Shown: positions 9,863 to 20,149, counted from the first letter of the stretch. The stretch is 64,000 nucleotides of DNA from Conchocele bisecta (GCA_029237695.1 CM055275.1:12474899-12538898); one strand, 5' to 3'. The notes: generated by a model from the letters alone, not told the origin. Made by a program: numbers and translations.

Positions 9863-10640
9863 ATTAGAAAAGATATTAGCATGGCAGTCGATAATCGGGC
9901 AATGCTTGTGTCCATAAATACATGTACATGTGTATGTTGTTTTTCTGCAAAATTTCGCTAACCTGATTGTGTTATGTCATGACTGACGTCATCCTATGTA
10001 ACGTGGTTTGAGCAATGAAAACAGCCTTAAATTATGATTGACCGTGATGTATTGTACAAATAGAGGATGTCAAACGAGTTTCCAGTTAATATTAGATTTA
10101 TGAAGCAAGTCACGCACACGTTATGCACCGAGCCTCTGCTGACGAGTTTCATAAATCTCATATCAAATGGAAACGAGTTTGGGATTCTGTTTATCATAGG
10201 ACTTCACAACGCAAAGAAGAGAACACATTGGAGATATCCAATACGTTTCAGTGAGATGTTGACTATTTTCCCCTCGAGTTGAAAATCTCCACCGAGAAAA
10301 ATAGTTTTAATACTAGCAATACATATATTATAAATATGCCATAGTATAGGTTCCCGCTGTTTGTAAACACTTCGTATTACCAAACGGGACCGCATTTTAA
10401 CAATTGCAGTGATTTTATATAGTACATGTAACCAACGCTTCTAATGACGTTTAAAACAGGATGACGTCAACATCAAACCAACGTTGCTTTGACGTTCGTT
10501 TAGCTTAACGTTAGCGTATAATACGAATATGCAATCAGGGCGATGCAGCCAGCCAATCAAAATCGCTGCAGATGTTATTACAGGGGTGTCATATCACATT
10601 GATGAAATTGGTTACAGCACGTCATAGCAAGGTTTTCATG
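9863..10640. other. Intronic sequence with one long foldback
   Basis: 10066-10186 is a foldback: CAAACGAGTTTCCA...ATTAGATTTATGAA pairs with TTCATAAATCTCAT...TGGAAACGAGTTTG. The remainder is anonymous with scattered ACGTCA motifs (for example 9984, 10445, 10460). No exon recognised. Confidence 0.5.
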
Positions 10641-11055
10641 TGATAAGTATCCAGGGCTCCAGATAAGGAATTAGTGATTGAGTATTTTCACTCCATCATT
10701 TCTGAAGCAATTGGGTATTTCAAAGTTTTAATCAGACTACTGTTTACACATCAACAGATAGCAAGTATTCAATAGTTTTCTTCTAAATAAAGCATGTCTT
10801 GCTATTTCATTAGAATTGTCTCCTAAGAGACAATTCTAATGACATACCAAGATGTGTTTTCATGGAAAAATAAAATATGCTATATTTGTGGTCTGTTTAT
10901 TGTTTTCTGTAGCATGTTAAAGATACCACAAATTTTTCATTGCTTTTTGATACTCACTATTTCTGATTTAAAAATGGGATTTTGGCAATTTAAATTGGGT
11001 ATTTACACAATATGGAGCTCTCAGTATCTTAGTATATCAATGCATTATAAAGCAT
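10640..11055. mobile_element. Family O element
   Basis: Begins near GGGCTCCAGATAAGGAATTAG, contains the hairpin ATTAGAATTGTCTCC/GGAGACAATTCTAAT (10809-10842) and continues to AATTGGGTATTTACACAA. Copies at 36247-36600 and 58149-58375. The terminal repeats are weak. Confidence 0.6.
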
Positions 11056-11109
11056 TTTAATGCAATCAGTTACCGATACAATTACCATCAAATGAAACAA
11101 TCCTCTTAC

Positions 11110-11208
11110 TTGATTTTGTTTTCCGATGTCATCTCCCTTTTTCCGCAGTTGTTTGATCACAGAAAGCATCCCTTTCCTGGCGGCCATATGCACTGCGGCG
11201 TCGCCTTT
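11110..11208 (-). CDS. Ankyrin-repeat exon (exon 3 of the left gene model)
   Basis: Minus-strand acceptor (ATATAACTTCAG), 33 codons, donor GTAAGAGG. Translation: KGDAAVHMAARKGMLSVIKQ then LRKKGDDIGKQNQ. AVHMAARKG is a clear ankyrin helix-1 motif, and VIKQLRKKGDDI fits helix 2 and the loop. Phase 0/0. In the model it follows exon 12585-12648 and precedes 8375-8473. The acceptor's pyrimidine tract is short. The exon lies between a family O element and a private foldback, with only about 55-75 bp of non-repeat sequence on each side. Confidence 0.8.
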
Positions 11209-11284
11209 CTGAAGTTATATTTTACCTTAATAACCATACATATTTGGACATCTTTATTCCGGGGAAACCCCTGTTAATGTAAGG

Positions 11285-11455
11285 TTCGACCATGTCCAGC
11301 CGTGGGTAAACGTTTGCCGTGGCACTAGGCAACTGTTTGAACCCCAAGGCCGTAGGCCGCGGGTTCAAACAGTTTCCTAGTGCCACGGCAAACGTTTAAG
11401 TTTCCTAGTGCCACGGCAAACGTTTACCCTCAGCTGGACATGATCGAACGTTATT
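11285..11455. repeat. Private foldback with duplicated arm
   Basis: GGTAAACGTTTGCCGTGGCACTAGG on the left pairs with two successive right arms, CCTAGTGCCACGGCAAACG at about 11373 and again at about 11403. The loop is AAGGCCGTAGGCC. Outer bases GTTCGACCATGTCCAGC and GCTGGACATGATCGAAC also pair. One arm was duplicated after the foldback formed. Confidence 0.7.
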
Positions 11456-11599
11456 GTTACATTGCCGTCGGAAATATCATGCAATTTGAGCATAAATTTA
11501 TGCAGTAATTTCTGTACTTTGATAATCTGTTCCATTCAAACAGCTGAATTACACATAGTTATTACATATCCCGGCTCCGCAGTACACGCCGCGTGATTC

Positions 11600-11893
11600 A
11601 GCGGCATAGAGAGGTGGCGGTTGTAGGGAGGTTAATGCTATATTAAATTTTGTCGTCCGCTGTTTATTTATTTTCTTCGATAATTACCATCATAAACATG
11701 CTTTGGCAACATTTTAGAATCGTTTCCAAAATGCTGTCAAAAAATGTTTTTATTGAGAAATAATGCAAAAGCAACAGCAGACGACACTTTTCGTGCTCAG
11801 CAATCTAAGGCTTGGATACAGAGGAAATCATCCATTTGGGATATAAAATAGCGGCTGTTATAGAGAGGGTGTTGTTGTAGGGATGTTCGACTG
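11600..11893. mobile_element. Family P (pogo/Tigger-like) MITE, degraded
   Basis: Carries the same inner text as 18059-18430 (AAATGCTGTCAAAA, TTTTATTGAGAA, CATTTGGGATATAAAATAGC) and a right end ...GTAGGGATGTTCGACTG before TA. The left end is reduced to AGAGAGGTGGCGGTTGTAGG. Confidence 0.6.
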
Positions 11894-11954
11894 TACGTGT
11901 TTATGACAATAACAATGTATTTGGATATAATTTGTTTTGGGAAACCCCTATGCT

Positions 11955-12100
11955 ATAGAAGTGAAAATGACGCCATACGTCATATGTTTGACGACAACAT
12001 GGCGTCATGTGTCACCTATATATGGGCCGCGCCATACGAAAACCGGGCTTAATGACAACGTCATGAAAAGCGGTAAACGACGTCCGAAAAACGACGATTC
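11955..12100. repeat. Family X copy, rich in ACGTCA
   Basis: Contains TACGTCATATG, ATGGCGTCATGTGTCACC, GGGCCGCGCCATACGAAAAC and AATGACAACGTCATG. An inverted, diverged copy is at about 19495-19720. The repeat supplies clustered TGACG/CGTCA half-sites. Confidence 0.5.
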
Positions 12101-12102
12101 AA

Positions 12103-12242
12103 TATAGGAATGAATGGCCTTTTTGTGGAATTTATCTGGGTATAAACTTGGAAAAGACGCGGAAGCTTCGTCCAGTATTCCAGCGACTTTTCCAAGTTTA
12201 TATCCCCGATAAATTCCACAAAAAGGCCATTACTTCCTTATA
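12103..12242. mobile_element. Family I foldback
   Basis: Same palindrome as 5345-5504, with a shorter loop (CGGAAGCTTCGTCCAGT) and one arm partly lost. The 3' flank also carries the TCACGGTTAC stretch seen after the copy at 5345. Confidence 0.7.
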
Positions 12243-12526
12243 ATTCCAGCATTTAAAATAAATTCATCAAGAAAATGTGTTTAGTTTCCGTTTCTTAATA
12301 ATTATTTTAACTGTGCCTCACGGTTACTACCTAAACCTGATCACAGTTGCTATGTGTTTACTGTATTCATCTGCACAGCTGCGAATTTTGTGCCCGCCAT
12401 TTAAATCGGGGTTCGTTTTCCCACTGTCGTTGTGACCTGCGTGTAAAGAACTTTCTTCTGTTAAAATATGCGTAGCAAGTTGCAAAATTTATGTTAAATG
12501 TATTAAATATTTTCATTGAATTCAGT

Positions 12527-12532
12527 TTTATT
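12527..12532 (-). terminator. Possible polyadenylation signal
   Basis: AATAAA on the minus strand, about 35 bases after the stop at 12567. It would serve a short transcript ending in exon 2. AT-rich sequence makes chance occurrence likely. Confidence 0.3.
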
Positions 12533-12566
12533 TAATAAATGCCCGGGCAAGTACTTAATACTATGT

Positions 12567-12648
12567 TTAACGTAAAGTGCACACATGCTGCTTATTCCCT
12601 GGACCTGTGACAAGAGCCTCAAATATTGCCTCGTCAGAATAAACGTCA
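12567..12648 (-). CDS. Exon 2 of the left gene model, alternative 3' end
   Basis: The minus-strand acceptor TAATGCTCCAG is followed by T GAC GTT TAT..., translating as DVYSDEAIFEALVTGPGNKQ then H. The one leading base completes a codon left open by the start exon at 18733-18770 (AG + T = Ser), so the two join in frame. If the donor is GTGTGC just after the His codon, the exon is 12585-12648 and ends in phase 0, matching ankyrin exon 11110-11208. If not spliced there, the frame runs on VCTLR to a stop at 12567-12569, with AATAAA 35 bases further on. The helix-like EAIFEALVTG stretch resembles the lead-in to an ankyrin domain. The choice of donor is uncertain. Confidence 0.55.
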
Positions 12649-12699
12649 CTGGAGCATTAGAAATGAGGGTATGATAGAGAAACAGTTCAATTACATACA

Positions 12700-14150
12700 T
12701 TGAATGGTTTAATAAGTGCTTTTAAACTAAATACACTCTACTGACATTATTTACACACAGCAAACATGTTACATATTTGAATCATATTTCTAATAATAAA
12801 CTGTGAAACATTCATGAATAACAAGAAACACACACACAAACATCACATAACATTTAAACACACAGTCTTGTGAAATAAATACCATTGTGTCCCTCATTTA
12901 TACTTGTGGCAAGTCTTACACAAAAGTATGTATAATCGCAACAAGTGTTGATGGCGGTTTATTCGGCAATTCGTCTATCATAAGTAATATCATAAAATTG
13001 CAAGTGTATTTGATTTAAACGAGGCCGTAAGGCCTAGTTTAAATCAAATGCACGTGCAATTGTATGATCTAACTGATTTTTATCATTTGCCAAATATGGA
13101 AAATTGGCACATGCACAATTCTATGTGGGCGCGGCTCATTAATGACAGGAGCCGCTTTTGATCGCTCGACCTGCCACGGAATTGACACGGTCCAATCAGA
13201 ATTCTAGTGTCAGGTGGGGGGAAGTCCCTTCACCTGCCATGTTTACGTCGTGAAAGCCGTTGCTATCGTCATATACGCGTTGTCTGGCACATTTCCTGTT
13301 GACATCATTCGGTCATTGAGAGGAACAGCCGTGCAATAATTGCCGTGCGTGTAAGCGCCCATACGTTTCAGATACACGCACGGCAATTATTGCACGGCAA
13401 ATCATTAAATTAGGCTCAACCCCTTTAGTTACACCACATTCTAACCTCCACCCCTTTAGATACACGGAACAACAACTTGGTATTGTAAATTATAGCAGGT
13501 GCGTGTATAATGCTGAAGGTCTTTGTGCTATGATACAATGGATAATTAAACGAACAAAACTCAGGTTTGATAATTCATACACTGAATTTGTCAAGTTATA
13601 TTTAAGTTGCCGTATATCGAATCTGTTTGATATTCATTTCATTTGTTTGTATTATGATGTTCTAATGTTCAAAGCACAACGTTTTAGACAAGGCCAATGC
13701 ATCATTATTTTCGAACTTAATTACAGATATACTAATTTTATGTCACAATTTCAATCAGCAACTTAAGTCAATGTCTCTCAAAAGATACCATCTCCACATT
13801 TAATATATGACAGGTTACAAGTCAATTTGTATTGCTATTAAACAAAACACTTTCTCAATAAACTTTATTAGATATCTAAGAAAAAACAGCATGAGAAATT
13901 ATATTACAGTTTTATCACATGCCGACATGGTTTTGTATTGGATAAACCATCATGCAAGCTAATAAAGTATTACATTACAGTTTGCGCAGTGATTTACCGC
14001 AAATTTAGAGGGAAATATTTCCCTGAAGACAATCACGCGACGTCAACAAACGTCACGTTTGACATCATTTTCGGCGAGGCAAATACTCATACGCAGACAT
14101 CAAAATTGGACGGTTTATGGAAGTTATACAAATACACGCTGTACTGGGTG
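12700..14150. other. Intron sequence with two sharp foldbacks
   Basis: 12989-13068: TATCATAAAATTGCAAGTG...GAGGCCGTAAGGCC...CACGTGCAATTGTATGAT. 13328-13398: GCCGTGCAATAATTGCCGTGC and its complement around a 25-base loop. The remainder has no recognised repeat or exon; open frames at 13503-13766 and 13938-14207 have no domain or splice support. Confidence 0.45.
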
Positions 14151-14154
14151 CGTG

Positions 14155-14318
14155 TAATATTTAATTTACTCATCTCCCAATTTAAATACAATATTTGTTT
14201 CCCTTGACATTTGTAAATCCGACAAAGAAACTTGTGATCCACACTCGATTCTTTATCGCATTTACAAATGTCTCGGGGAGAAATAAATCTCGTATTTCAA
14301 AATGGGAGTTGAATAAAT
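14155..14318. repeat. Foldback
   Basis: ATTTACTCATCTCCCAATTTA...GACATTTGTAAAT on the left pairs imperfectly with ATTTACAAATGTC...CAAAATGGGAGTTGAATAAAT on the right. Only copy seen. Confidence 0.5.
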
Positions 14319-14445
14319 AAAACAATTATGTAAATTGTGGAATATCCAACTTTAACATACATCTGAAACATAGTTTTCCAGGTTTCTGCAGACACATTTT
14401 CCGATAAATTTTACCTGCAAATATGCCATTAGATATTAGTGTATA

Positions 14446-14708
14446 TAGAGAATAGTAGGTTAGTGCCGTGAATGGGAAAAAATATCTGGCAAGGCTCAGG
14501 AAACGGGATGGGCGAGGCTCTGCCGAGCACATCCCGTTTCCGTACCGCGCCAGATATTGTTTCCCATTCACGGCACTAACCTACTATTCTATTTATCCCG
14601 TCAACACCTACAAATGGCTGTAAAATGCAAAAATTGTATTGACTGGATATCACAAATGTTTCACGGCACCGTGTTTCACGGCACATGCGCACTGTGTTGA
14701 CGGGATAA
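14446..14708. mobile_element. Family A composite element
   Basis: Main palindrome 14447-14590, then TATCCCGTCAACAC, a GATATCACAAATGTTTCACG spacer and a closing GTGTTGACGGGATA. Complete on both sides of this form. Confidence 0.75.
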
Positions 14709-14780
14709 AATATCTTCTCTTGTCAATTATTGCTTTCATATTTTAATGTTTAAATATAAATGTGCAATGGTTATACACAC

Positions 14781-15206
14781 CTGGGGTAGCCGCAGCACCA
14801 AACATGTGGTTAAAAGCTGGCATTATTGCCGGGCCAGTAATGGGGTTTGCTACCATTTGGCAGGGGTAATGTTTGCTACATGGCAGTAATGGGGTTTGCT
14901 ACATGGCCAGTAATGTGGTTTGCTACAGGGGCTACAGGGACAGTAATGGGGTTTGCTACAGGGGCTACATGGACAGTAATGGGGTTTGCTACAGGGCCAG
15001 TAATGGGGTTTGCTACATGGCCAGTAATGGGGTTTGCTACAGGGGCTACAGGGACAGTAATGGGTTTTTTCTACAGGGGCTACAGGGCCAGTAATGGGGT
15101 TTTCTACTGGGTGAGACTTGGGAGTTGCTACTTTGGTGACCTTTTCAGGGATTTCGCCATTTGTACCTGCTGACATTTTCTGAAGAACATTACTTATTGC
15201 TCGTTT
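14781..15206 (-). CDS. Proline-rich repeat exon, frame interrupted
   Basis: The minus strand has a strong acceptor (TGTGTTCGTCCCCCAG), then KRAISNVLQKMSAGTNGEIP, EKVTKVATPKSHPVENPITG and a repeat array whose underlying units are VANPITGP (24 nt) and VAPVANPITVP (33 nt). Both unit lengths are multiples of three, as expected of a selected coding array. Indels break the frame: an extra A near 15066-15071, a lost base near 14883, and a scrambled unit near 14860. Read straight through, it stops at the TAG near 14850. In the repeat frame it would continue PAIMPAFNHMFGAAATP to the donor GTGTGT below 14781. Its phase-0 start fits exon 19696-19791, but not the start exon 18733-18770. It is either the last exon of an upstream gene, a decaying exon, or carries base-call errors. 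Confidence 0.45.
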
Positions 15207-15435
15207 CTGGGGGACGAACACAATCTGCATTCTTAACAATAAGTACTCGATGGACAAGAGAAAAAACAAGAACAGATAGATTTATTTAAATACATTTTAT
15301 AATAAACAAACAGGAACGCGTATTTTTCTCATCATAAAATCATTTTACGGGACGCCAGACACAATTAAAATGTTGCATACGCGCATTCACAGACGGCAGC
15401 CATTCATTTCCATTGACAGCACTGACAGCGCACCT

Positions 15436-15545
15436 GTAGAAAGTAGTTCGACGTGGGAGTTTACTGGGATATAAATTTTGGACAGAGACTTGATACGGGC
15501 CAATCAAATGTTAGGAATTTGTGTAAATATTTTTGTGCTGGAATT
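15436..15545. repeat. Family I companion arm
   Basis: Matches 5605-5705 and the reverse of 27465-27560: GTGGGAGTTTACTGGGATATA, GACAGAGACTTG, GGCCAATCAAATGTTAGG. Here it stands alone, without the palindrome. Confidence 0.6.
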
Positions 15546-15877
15546 ATATTGTCTAACGTCGCCGTAAAATTTCACATTTTGCCCTCCCATATACGTTTAC
15601 TGGTGTCAGTTAACATTACCCGTGAACGGAAAACTGAAAATGATAACTTACTGAAACTTTCACTAATATGAGACGCGATGCCTTGTATATCAGTACACAT
15701 GTTATGACGTCATGATGTGACGTCACTGAACGTGAATCCTTGTTTGATGTTATGGCCATGGTGTGTCGACAACATATTATAGCAAGGATACTTGCACGAG
15801 TTCCTCGCAGCATCAATGACTTAGTAGTGCTTGAGGTGCTGTACATTGTCGCCAGTACTTAGCGAATGATATGCCAT

Positions 15878-16372
15878 TTAAAGGTACATGCCCACTTAGT
15901 AGGCACAAACTATTATTTAAATGATTTAAATAAATGTATAATTGTGTCACTATTCCACCCGATATACAGATATAATCATTTCATGTATTTATTTTACTGA
16001 TAGTTGTATCAGACTATTTTCATACGCAAATGAGGCATGACGTTTTTTAATTATTTATACCAATTTAAATGCGTCACCTGAAAAACTAATATGTACGACA
16101 GACTATAAGGTATGATCATTGCACATCGAAAAAAAAATGAAAATAAAAAAAAAAAAAAAATCGAAAAATAAATACAGAGAATAAATATTAATGTTCGTTT
16201 TAAGGACACACGGTTATCGACCCTGATATCAGTGTGGAAATTTACTTCTGATATAAAATGTATACTAGTGACAATCCATAGGTGGGGTAATGGTGAATGA
16301 ATGTGTATTTGCCAGAAAATGTCTCGGCTGATGTCACTGATATAAAGAACATTGTATGCCTACTACGTCTGT
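15878..16372. mobile_element. Family C element, nearly complete
   Basis: Starts TTAAAGGTACATGCCCACTT and runs through CATACGCAAATGAGGCATG, ATTTATACCAATTTAAATGCG and an A-rich stretch (16130-16160) to ...TTGTATGCCTACTACGTCTGT. The right terminal GGGCATGTACCTTTAA is lost. Confidence 0.75.
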
Positions 16373-17260
16373 AATGCCACTCATGTTATCATGAACGGAG
16401 GTAAACACGCAGCTATATAATAACATATATATCCGGGGTTTGTATTGAATTTGGAAAAATAAATGCATCAAAATCTCACTAATAGATTCAGAATCAGTGA
16501 TTGCAATGCATCTTCTTGATTGTTTGTGTATAAGCAATACATAATTCACAAAACACACAGTGAGGTCGGTGGAGTTTTCGAAAAGTCTTGAAATTAATTG
16601 GAAATTTGATGGTCATAAACCTGCTTTTCGCACGATTTGTAGTATCAAATGTTAGTTTAAACATATTTTATTGCTCTAAATTTACAATGTAACTTTACAG
16701 TTAATAAATCAGATTATCACCTGATTGCATAATAATGTAGGTTTAAATCAGGCGATGGTAATGCGATCCTCAAGAAAGACACACGGCGACAATTATAAGG
16801 TATCACGATACAAAATCTGCCCGACGTCGTGTTTTGTCACAAAGTTAATGTTATAAGCGGCCTATTGCAGATGTACACGTGCAATGTCTAAAAAAAAATA
16901 CTCTATTTGCAGCAATTCCGTACACATCCTTATGATATAATATTGGAATAGAAAATAATAATCGTGAAAATTACGTGTGGGCACAATCATATGATCCGGC
17001 GACGAAGGGTGGGGATTCGGGGACAATGGCCCCTTGGGAAAATAGTTCACCCCTGAAGGCCAATCGGTGCGTCTGAAATGTATTTCATATTGAAATGAAA
17101 TGAAAAAGAAAATGAAAGTTTTTACGTGATCTTTTTATCACTTCTTTCTATCTATGTGGGTCTGTAGTAATTAAATTAACACAACGTTATCATGACAGGA
17201 AAGTCACACATATCTAAAATGAGCTTCCAGTTGTGGCGGATTAATATCCCATATGCAGCA
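16373..17260. other. Anonymous intronic sequence
   Basis: No repeat copy, RNA gene or splice-bounded coding frame recognised in about 890 bases on either strand. Confidence 0.4.
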
Positions 17261-17524
17261 TAAAGTATACTTTGAGGGAGAAATTTTCAATTTTAAGATA
17301 AATTTATTATTTTTTATTATACTGAATTTATTACATTATCACAGCCAAAATGGCTGTGATAATGTAATAAATTCAGTATAATAACTCTGCCTACTTTTCA
17401 TCATCAAATATATGCAGTCGTTAGTTCTATATGACATAATGCATTTCGGGAAAAATAGATGATTACTCCCTCAAAGTATACTTTGCTAGAAAAGTATACT
17501 TTGCAATGTTGGTGAAATAGGCTA
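17261..17524. mobile_element. Family B MITE, left end truncated
   Basis: Begins inside the left terminus at AAAGTATACTTTGAGGG, has the central hairpin CACAGCCAAAATGGCTGTG and a full right end ...GTTGGTGAAATAGGCTAC. Confidence 0.75.
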
Positions 17525-18058
17525 CAGCAAGTGAAACATTAAATTATGTATTATATTTACGTGGTTTTGGTTATGATCCCGCGGGATAATTTTAGAAGAT
17601 TTTAGCAAGCACAATATGTACATAAAGTTGTACAGTCACTCGTGTGGCTAATGTTGAAACTGCCAACACATCACATTATTACCAGCCACCGAACATCGCG
17701 GATAGGTTGCTTGTAATTGTTTTCGATTTCCAGTGTTGGTTGAATAACCATTATTATTATGCTGCTGCAACATCCATATGTATTGGGTTAACTGAAAATT
17801 CACATCCATGCTGATTGATAAATGCTACATCGATTGTATATGCACAACTCATCATTAATATATCATGGACAATTCTATCGTTACGAACGCAGCGCCTTCA
17901 CGCGATATGGAACCCAACGTCAAAATGACGTTATGTTAATGTTATGCTCCTTATCATGCTTATTGTTGAAAAGAAGAACATGCCCATGCTTTCATTCGTG
18001 CTTGCACAATGAGTTATTATTTTTCAAGATAAACGGTATAAAATCTTTTTTTTTACTA
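17525..18058. other. Anonymous intronic sequence
   Basis: A 165-codon plus-strand frame opens at 17822 and runs into the family P element. It lacks composition or motifs suggesting a protein. Nothing else recognised. Confidence 0.35.
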
Positions 18059-18430
18059 CAGTCAAACCTCCCCGAACGGCCACCTCTCTACAACAGCCAC
18101 CTCTCTGTAACAGCCGCTATTTTATATCCCAAATGGATGATTTCCTCTATAGCTAACCCTTACACTGCTGAGCATGAACATTGTCGTTTGATGTTGATTT
18201 TGCATTCTTTCTCAATAAAAACATGTTTTGACAGCATTTTAGAATCATTTCCATTGGAAATGATTCTAAAATGCTGTCAAAACATGTTTTTATTGAGAAT
18301 TATTGAAGAAAATAAATAAACATCAGACGATAAAATTGTATTCAGCATTAACCTCCCTACAACAGCCACCTCTCTATAACAGCCAATTTTGCCTCTTCCC
18401 ATGGGTGGCTGTTGTAGAGAGGTTGCACTG
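18059..18430. mobile_element. Family P (pogo/Tigger-like) MITE, complete
   Basis: 372 bp flanked by TA on both sides. Left end CAGTCAAACCTCCCCGAACG with ACCTCTCTACAACAGCC; right end GGCTGTTGTAGAGAGGTTGC then ACTG. Inside is a long hairpin of CATGTTTTGACAGCATTTTA and its complement meeting at ATTTCCATTGGAAAT (18230-18290). TA duplication and CAGT termini place it in the Tc1/mariner superfamily. Confidence 0.75.
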
Positions 18431-18732
18431 TACATGCACTTCCGACAGCTAAGTCAAGCAATGCAATTCACCTTTGTTCAAACATACCACCTGAAATACC
18501 AGCAGTAACATTATTGACTGCTGACGTTGTCGAAGTGGATTCCCTTTATGCGGCTGTTCGTGTACGGTATTAAAAATGAAATACATAGGGCAAGATTGGG
18601 CGAATATGAAGGATTGAATAACGCCTCAATTGACGATATTTGATAAATAGCTTCATCCACTGTTTCTCAATTGGACAAATGTACAGATGTCACTTTAACT
18701 ATCCTAAAACTCGAGAGAAATTGATAACTCAC

Positions 18733-18770
18733 CTAGCTTCTGCTACATGTTCATCATCATTGGGATCCAT
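18733..18770 (-). CDS. Start-codon exon of the left gene model
   Basis: On the minus strand ATG at 18770 opens MDPNDDEHVAEA plus two bases, ending at a textbook donor GTGAGTTA. An in-frame TAG sits directly before the ATG, so this is the first possible start. The exon ends in phase 2, and the leading T of exon 12585-12648 completes a serine codon without a frame break. That is the main support for linking them across a 6 kb intron. An acidic, unstructured N-terminus before an ankyrin domain is common. The sequence 100-130 bases upstream has two CRE-like sites (18873-18898). The neighbouring exons at 19696-19791 and 14781-15206 do not fit its phase. Confidence 0.5.
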
Positions 18771-18872
18771 CTAGCCATACGTCTCCTCATATTTAAATCG
18801 TTTTAATCACACAATGAGTTCAACCGATCTGGCATTTCACGAAAAATGGTCAGTCGACCAGAACTTTTACTT

Positions 18873-18898
18873 TGCGTCACAACGTCCGACGACGTCAC
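18873..18898 (-). promoter_or_regulatory. CRE-like sites upstream of the start exon
   Basis: GTGACGTCGTCGGACG and TTGTGACGC on the minus strand, about 105-130 bases before the proposed ATG: two TGACG half-sites within 26 bases. TGACGTCA-type sites bind CREB/ATF factors. No TATA box is obvious. Similar motifs are frequent in this window's repeats, so function is inferred only from position. Confidence 0.3.
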
Positions 18899-19299
18899 TT
18901 TTGGACGCCCATGTCTGGCCTAGCATTTCGCGCCTTCATGTCCATTGTCTATCCGACTGCATCGTTCGTATTTTGTCATCCCGATGATGGAATTTCTCTC
19001 ATCATTAATATCTCGTGCTTTGTGTTAAAATACAAACTTTAATATAATCTCTTGGTTTTTTCCGGCATATTCTTTTAGACAGCTGGCAGTCGTTAATCTA
19101 CGTCATTTCCGGTCATGATGTCAGATTTTTAAAATATGTCGTCGTATACGAAATGTTAAATAATGTCGCTATTATTCCCCAAAATTATTTCACAGAGCAG
19201 CAAACAACAGGGAAACGCCAACACTTCTCACTCTGCCTTATTTGAAAATTATTCATACGAAATCACGAGATATCCAAATTTGGTTGACATGCGATAAAA

Positions 19300-19690
19300 G
19301 ACGACAAATCTATAGGACACCCCTTGTATACGCCGTTGATAAAAACGTCGTAATTTCGACGTCATTGATCTAAAACGTCATATAACTTTTTAACACGCGT
19401 CATAACAATACTTCTAAAATTAAAAATAATTTTGGCGGCATATGGCCTTTAAAAGATGTACAATTCAGAATACGCGAACACGTAAAAACTGAAAATGTTG
19501 TCATTAAGCCTGGTTTTCGCACGGCGCGGCTCATATATTTGACGTCAAACAAGCATTATATGTAATCGGTCATCGGTTTGAAGACAAAATAACGTCAAAT
19601 GTCATTAAATCTGACGTCAAAATAACGCCATGTGTCACAGGTTGTACGTCAACAGTACGTACTATGTAATATGTCAAAATAAGGTCATAC
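19300..19690. repeat. Family X copy with many ACGTCA motifs
   Basis: Reverse-oriented relative of 11955-12100: CATTAAGCCTGGTTTTCGC, ACGGCGCGGCTCATATA, then several GACGTCA/ACGTCA sites (about 19361, 19375, 19540, 19588, 19614, 19647). It lies directly downstream (minus strand) of exon 19696-19791. Confidence 0.45.
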
Positions 19691-19695
19691 GTCAC

Positions 19696-19791
19696 CTGTT
19701 GGACGTCCATATCCAGCTTTCCGCCGAGTAAGACGTCGATTTGTTCATGGTTCCCTCCACTGATTGCGTCTATAAGCTTCAAACCTTTGTC
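19696..19791 (-). CDS. Ankyrin-like exon of uncertain transcript
   Basis: Minus-strand acceptor with a fair pyrimidine tract (TGTCTTTCTTTATTCAG), 32 codons, donor GTGACG (weak). Translation: DKGLKLIDAISGGNHEQIDV then LLGGKLDMDVQQ. The helix-turn-helix spacing (LIDAISGGNHEQIDVLLGGKLD) fits an N-terminal capping ankyrin repeat lacking TPLH. Phase 0 at both ends. It lies upstream of the start exon 18733-18770, so it belongs either to a longer isoform with another start, or to a separate ankyrin gene that could end in 14781-15206. The phase-1 end of the exon candidate at 23122-23180 does not join it directly. Confidence 0.55.
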
Positions 19792-19837
19792 CTGAATAAA
19801 GAAAGACATGTACATTTAAATATTTACACTGTCGTTA

Positions 19838-20142
19838 TAGAGAATAGTAGGTTAGTGCCGTGGATGGGAAAACATATCTGGCAAGGCTTAGGAAACGGGA
19901 TGGGCGAGGCTCTGCCGAGCACATCCCGTTTCCGAGCCGCACCAGATATTTTTCCCATTTACGTCACTAACCTACTATTCTATTTATCCCGTCAACACCT
20001 ACAAATGGCTTTATAAGGCAAAAAAATAACTCGAGTCACCGCACATATTCATACGCAGTGATTAGGTCGTATTGTCAGGATATCAAAAATGTTTCACGGC
20101 ATCGTGTTTCACGACACACACGCACTGTATTGACGGGATAAA
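19838..20142. mobile_element. Family A composite element
   Basis: Palindrome 19839-19984, TATCCCGTCAACAC flank, GATATCAAAAATGTTTCACG spacer, closing GTATTGACGGGATAAA. It sits immediately left of the proposed start of segmental-duplication unit 1. Confidence 0.75.
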
Positions 20143-20149
20143 ATGAAAA

